NCBI GenBank assembly: GCA_024699855.1
Contig: JAMPIQ010000002.1
Span: 4,278,001-4,342,000, forward strand
Length of the DNA stretch: 64,000 bases
Direction of reading: 5' to 3'
Source of the DNA: Aphelenchoides besseyi
Taxonomy: Eukaryota > Nematoda > Chromadorea > Rhabditida > Aphelenchoididae
Shown here: in pieces, positions 59,646-64,000 of the stretch
Layout of the letters: each line of letters opens with the position of its first letter
Numbering within the stretch: the stretch's first letter is position 1
Position numbers and translations under genes: made by a program
Notes under the pieces: generated by a model
Told to the model about the DNA's origin: nothing
Database searches by the model: none
Seen by the model: the letters and a program-made list of their open reading frames with translations, nothing else

Positions 59646-60757
59646 ATGTACGTCTTTGATTTTGTTCTAATGGCCATTGATCTGCCGCTCTTCATTTTCC
59701 ACTGCTCGTTATTAGTTTTTGTTGGAATACAAATCAAACGACATCACAACTTGTTTTCGAGTCCCTTCTACAAACTGTTTTTTACTGTTGTCGTAACTGA
59801 CAGCTTTCTATTTGTGACGGTGAGCTTAAAAACGAACATGAACTCAGAAACCGTCTCAGGTTTACTTGGATCGCCGCTTCACGTCGTACGGTTGGTTTAC
59901 GTCGTGGTATTTGGCAGACACAAACGGAAGATTGGCCACAATTTTCTTTGCGATCACCATCTACTTACACAATCTACAAATTTATCTTCACTTTCTCGCA
60001 GTTTTCAATCGTTTCTGTTTCACTTGTTTGAAAGAAAAACCTTGGGTTAACACGGTAAAAAGGATTTTGTTAAGTTTTATAGCTTTAAATGTTTTTAGCT
60101 GTGGAGTCAAAACGGATTATTGTGGTTACTGGCAATATGTTTTATGTGGCCGTTATCTCTTCTTTTGACTCATCTGCCTCATGTCAGCAAGTATTTTCCG
60201 AACGTTGATGGAACGATAAGCACCATCATTGTTGTGCCCGATTTTGGCGAGAAATACGCGGCTCTCGGTAGCTCTGTTTTGTGTACCATCTTGGTTGTCG
60301 TAGCATTCTATTTCAACATTCGTATTGCAATGGTTTATCGTCATTGGGTGAAGAGTGGTCGAGTGTTGAAGAATAACGAGCGAAATGACATTCGTTTGTT
60401 ACGTAAGTGAGGTTCTCGTTAAGTTACAAAGTTGTGATTTCAGTTCACTCGTTTTTTATTTTCGCGTGTCAAACATTAATGACTGCGTACCAGTTTACCT
60501 ATATCTACATAGCAAAAACCCAAAGATTTGAGCTCATTCACTTCGTCCGACTGCATCACATTTGGATTCTTGATTTACGAATTCTCGGCAACTCGCTGTT
60601 TATCTTCATCGTGAGGTAAGCTTAGGAGTTTAGGCCCATAACTCGTGAGTTCAGTTCAACTCTTCGTCGTCACTACTTAATGAGCATTCGATCAGGAACA
60701 ACAATCAACAACGCTTCTTATTCTCGTCCACCGAAACCCATTAACTCAATACTTTGA
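59646..60757 (+). CDS. Serpentine (7TM) receptor, nematode chemoreceptor-like
   Basis: Five exons encode about 320 residues with seven hydrophobic segments, beginning FVLMAIDLPLFIFHCSLLVF. The region after TM3 reads LHNLQIYLHFLAVFNRFCFT, the position of the (L/N)-R motif in nematode srg/srv-type receptors. It is followed by KPWVNT and LWSQNGLLWLLAICFMWPLS (TM4). TM5 is SSVLCTILVVVAFYFNIRIA, and the third cytoplasmic loop carries HWVKSGRVLKNNERNDIR. The C-tail is short and basic, then Ser/Pro-rich. Such receptors act in ciliated sensory neurons in C. elegans; the class here is not certain. Exon 1 may be preceded by a non-coding or trans-spliced leader. Confidence 0.75.
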
Positions 60758-62365
60758 TTTTCATAACAACAGACTTTAACTCTAATCTACTCATTTGTAT
60801 GAACTATTGATAAGGAGTTTGAAATAAGAAGTTATTGTACTTTAATCTTTGCGATTATCACATAAACAGGTGAATTGAAACGTGGTCGTTCGTCTGGATC
60901 TGTTTGCAAGTCGAATTCGTTAACAGTTTCGACATTTCACAACATTTGAAGAGAAGAACTTAAAAAAACATTCAGAGTCAGGAGAGAACAGAAAGAACAT
61001 TCATCGCGATTTCCTTGTTTTAGTGTAATGATTGTACGCGCGATTTTAGTATGTAAATATCCAAACGCAGCTGCCTAATCGTGAGTGTTTTTTGAGGAGT
61101 TTAAGAGAAGTTCAAACTGTCGATTACTTGCAAACAAACTCGCCTTAAACACTCTACGGATTATTTGGTTGTCGTACGTACTTCACTTGTGACGGAACCT
61201 TACAATTAGAACAAGCAGTCAAGTGATAAAACTCAAAATTCGCTATTTGAAAGATTGGAAATGATGTTAATATGAACAGGTGTTTCTGTTTAGTGTTACT
61301 GCATCGATACTATAGAAACGACCGGCGATAATGAGTGTGGTCATGTAAGTTTGACTGTTCGTTTCCACATGAGTTTCGCTCGTTTCCTAGAGACCCCAGA
61401 TGCCAACACTTGTAATTCGATTTTCAAATTTTAAACTGCAGGCCTTTGCTTTTTCTTTGACTTTTAATTTCATGACCAAATCAACGAAGTTGATTGCAAA
61501 TGTCATTAGGTCTGCAGTCAAAAGCGAAATGTCTGGTTGGGCTTAAGATTTTTGTTAATTGCCAGTTAAAGATCTCAGTGGCCACGACATTTCAGCACGT
61601 ATTCAACTATCAAACTTTACTTTTCGATATTTGACTTTTGAGACCACTTCTGCTCCTCTTTCTCTCAACGTGGTGAACTCAAACGTCATTCGATTTCATG
61701 AAGATCGACTTAAATGCCGAAGCTCAAATTTGTATCTTCGCGCAACTGAACGAATTTGTATCTTGAACAGCGAGAATTTGAGTTTACAACCAAACACCTT
61801 CGCTTTGCTCGTCATCGTGTTAATTTTCCTGTTGGCGAGAACGATGCGAGTAACTTGAAAACTGTTCTGTTACCTCGATTTCTAGATTCTTCTCAATGCT
61901 TGATGTTTTTTTATAACAGTCAGGATACTCGTGTAAAAGCATGTTTGTGGATTTCTTTCTTGAATTATCACGGTCACACGACTACAAATTTTGCCTTAAA
62001 ATTCCAACACGAGACTTTTAACTGAAAGGTTCCTGGAAGCCGTTAATCAAATTCGAGTGCACTGCTTTTTGTTGTCTTCCGTTAATTCCGTGTTCAAGTC
62101 AATTGATGTGTTGAACCGATCGTTGAAAACACATCTATATTTCAGATTCGAAAGAAAAGTGCATACGCCATTAATTTGTGTTTTTACCTTCCGGCCTACT
62201 TGCTTCCCGTGATATACAACGGACCTTCGGATTGCATGTGAGTTTGCGTGTCGGAATACTCAATTGAATGTAAGCGATTTCAGTATCGCTTTCCCCTTAT
62301 AAAGTTCTTGCGTACAATTTGAATCTACAATTTGGCTAAGAAGTGGCCTATTGAATTGAACTCCA
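60758..62365. other. 1.6 kb region between receptor and G-alpha gene
   Basis: Two overlapping frames (61559-61858 and 61756-62025) are open but show no recognisable domain or clean splice context. Otherwise it is AT-rich spacer, presumably the G-alpha promoter. Confidence 0.4.
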
Positions 62366-64000
62366 ATGGGTAACTGTCAACTTCGTGGTTCTACACGCAA
62401 AGAACTCGCTGTAGCCCCAACAAATAATGTCGAACAACCGGCGGCGAACTCTTCCACATCGGCCGATAGTCCTCCACAGGATTCTGATGAGGTGGTCGCT
62501 GTATCGTCAACGAGTGAAAATCAACCAAACGAAGAGGCTCCGATTGAAACTCAACCAACACCTTCGACTTTAATGTCATTCGCGAACAGAAGAGCTCGGA
62601 TGGTGGGAATATTCAGTGGTTTTATCGTGTTCGCGTTTATATTTTTAATTTCCATTATTAGACATCTTTTTGGCGCATAGCGAAAATTAATTCGTTTAAT
62701 TCTAGACCGTGACGGTGTCACCCGAAATGGATAACAAATCACAGACGGTGACATCTTCCGAACCAACTTTGGATCTTCAACCAGGACCATCGATAAAAGC
62801 TTCGGAAAAGTCGCGTCTAATCGACGAACAACTCGTCAAAGATCATCGTGCATCCGAACGAGTAGTCAAGATGCTCCTGTTAGGTCCAAGTGAATCGGGG
62901 AAGTCGACAGTTTTGAAACAAATGCGGTACGTGGATAGCTAGAACATGAAGTCGAATCCGAAAACCAATTCAGAATTATACATTGCAACGGTTTCACTGA
63001 ACAAGAGTTGCGCACTCGTCGCGGTCTGATCTTTTCCGTAAGTGAGAAGAACGATAAACTATAAGAAGTGATTTCATTGTAGAATATTGTTCAATCGATG
63101 TCTCAAGTAAGATAATCGCTTGCGGTCGATTTCAGTGTGCGTTCTTACATTCATCTGAGTTTTTAGTTGATTCACGGACTGCGACTTCTCGGCTTCAGAT
63201 TTACTGCCCAGGAAGAAGTGAGAAACAAACCATAAGATTAGTCATAAATCCGAGTTTCTAGAAGGATGTCAACACGGTTATGCAAGCGTGGCACGATCAG
63301 TCGATTGTTGAGAATAGTTTGCCCGATCACGTCTACGAAGCGATCAAACGGCTGTGGAGCGACGAAAAAACATCCGAAGCCTACAGTCGACGGTCCGAGT
63401 TCTATCTAATCGATTGTGCCAAATAGTAAAGCTCTCATACAGACACTGACAGAGGTTTTTACTTTCAGTTTTCTTGACGACCTTGACAGAATCAAAGCGG
63501 AAGATTACATTCCGAGTAAGTTAGCTTCATACAAATGTTTCTATCGCTTAGATTTCAGCTGTAACGGATATTTTGCACTCACGTCAAGAGACGATCGGCG
63601 TTTCGGAAGTTCGCTATCGATACAAACATCTGGAATTTCGAATCTTCGATGTCGGTGGCCAGAAAACGGAAAGAAGAAAATGGTGAAGCAAAGAAGAAAG
63701 ACTTTTAATGCAGATTTTAAGGTTACATCTTTTCGACAACGTCAACTGCCTCTTCTTCATTGCCGCCATCAGTGAGTATGATCAGAAGATGCGCGAAGAC
63801 ATTGAAGTCGTGAGTTCAAATCAAAAAAATGTTCATTAATCGATTCGGTCTCGTAGAATCGCCTTCACGATGCTATGGAACTGTTTGGTAGCGTCGCAAA
63901 TAACACTTTGTTTTCGAAAGTGCAACTCATTCTCTTCCTAAACAAACAAGACATCTTCGCCGAAAAGATCCGAAGAATCCCGTTGACTGCGTGCTTTCCG
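62366..64000 (+). CDS. Heterotrimeric G-protein alpha subunit (3' end outside window)
   Basis: The GTPase core is clear: KMLLLGPSESGKSTVLKQMR (P-loop), then IIHCNGFTEQELRTRR, the helical domain (MQAWHDQSIVENSLPDHVYE), FLDDLDRIKAEDYIP, switch I TVTDILHSRQETIG (catalytic Arg and Thr kept), switch II FDVGGQKTERRKW (catalytic Gln kept) and LILFLNKQDIF (NKxD base motif). The gene is cut by about ten short introns and by the window end. The likely first exon is 62366-62491, beginning MGNCQLRGS (Gly2 myristoylation, Cys4 palmitoylation). It is spliced in phase 0 at GAG|GTGGTC to the acceptor AATTCTAG before 62706. If unspliced, the first exon stays open to a stop at 62678-62680 after a hydrophobic helix. 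Initiation at 62727 (MDNKS) is an alternative. The class is diverged and nematode-like. Confidence 0.88.

Overview
This window is nuclear genomic DNA of a small animal, most likely a nematode. Nearly every gene is broken by very short introns (about 40-60 bases, GT...TTTAG or TTTCAG). At least nine genes have a 3' splice acceptor 2-20 bases before the ATG with no obvious partner exon, as expected for spliced-leader trans-splicing. Calreticulin ends in HDEL, ubiquitin carries Ala19, and there is a chemoreceptor-like serpentine receptor next to a diverged G-alpha gene. I cannot name the species. No bacterial, phage, CRISPR, rRNA or tRNA features were seen.

Layout. 0-17 kb is gene-dense: PP2A B56 subunit (-), CWC15 splicing factor (+), an SLC37 sugar-phosphate exchanger (+), a COMMD protein (-), the SUMO E1 subunit UBA2 (-), an unrecognised protein with four repeated C4 zinc fingers (+), an SLC23 nucleobase/ascorbate transporter (-) and a NuSAP-like SAP-domain protein (+). 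17-31 kb: a receptor tyrosine kinase with two VWA-like ectodomains (-), an SLC46-like transporter (-), ubiquitin-RPS27A (-), calreticulin with a perfect ERSE-II promoter element (+), L-2-hydroxyglutarate dehydrogenase (+) and a small downstream gene in operon-like spacing. 31-41 kb: small membrane or secreted proteins, an orphan multi-pass protein, two tandem SLC22-type transporters, a membrane-anchored carboxylesterase and a tiny SH2 protein lacking the FLVR arginine. 41-60 kb is sparse: an orphan single-coding-exon gene with very long flanks, two tandem TIMP/netrin-like secreted proteins and a Myb/SANT-like nuclear protein lie between gene-poor stretches of 4-6 kb. 59.6-64 kb: a serpentine receptor and a G-alpha gene cut by the window end.

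The genes do not form one pathway. They are housekeeping genes (splicing, SUMO, ribosome, ER folding, phosphatase) mixed with transporters and signalling genes, as is normal for a compact nematode chromosome arm. The observations most worth follow-up are the zinc-finger protein whose four fingers are each split by a phase-2 intron at the same residue; the G-alpha with Ser at the Ras Gly12-equivalent P-loop position, plus a dually acylatable MGNC first exon that can be read on into a transmembrane helix; the VWA-ectodomain tyrosine kinase; the NuSAP homologue; and the apparent AT-AG intron in the esterase. Exon boundaries were placed by eye from reading frame and splice consensus and have not been checked against transcripts.
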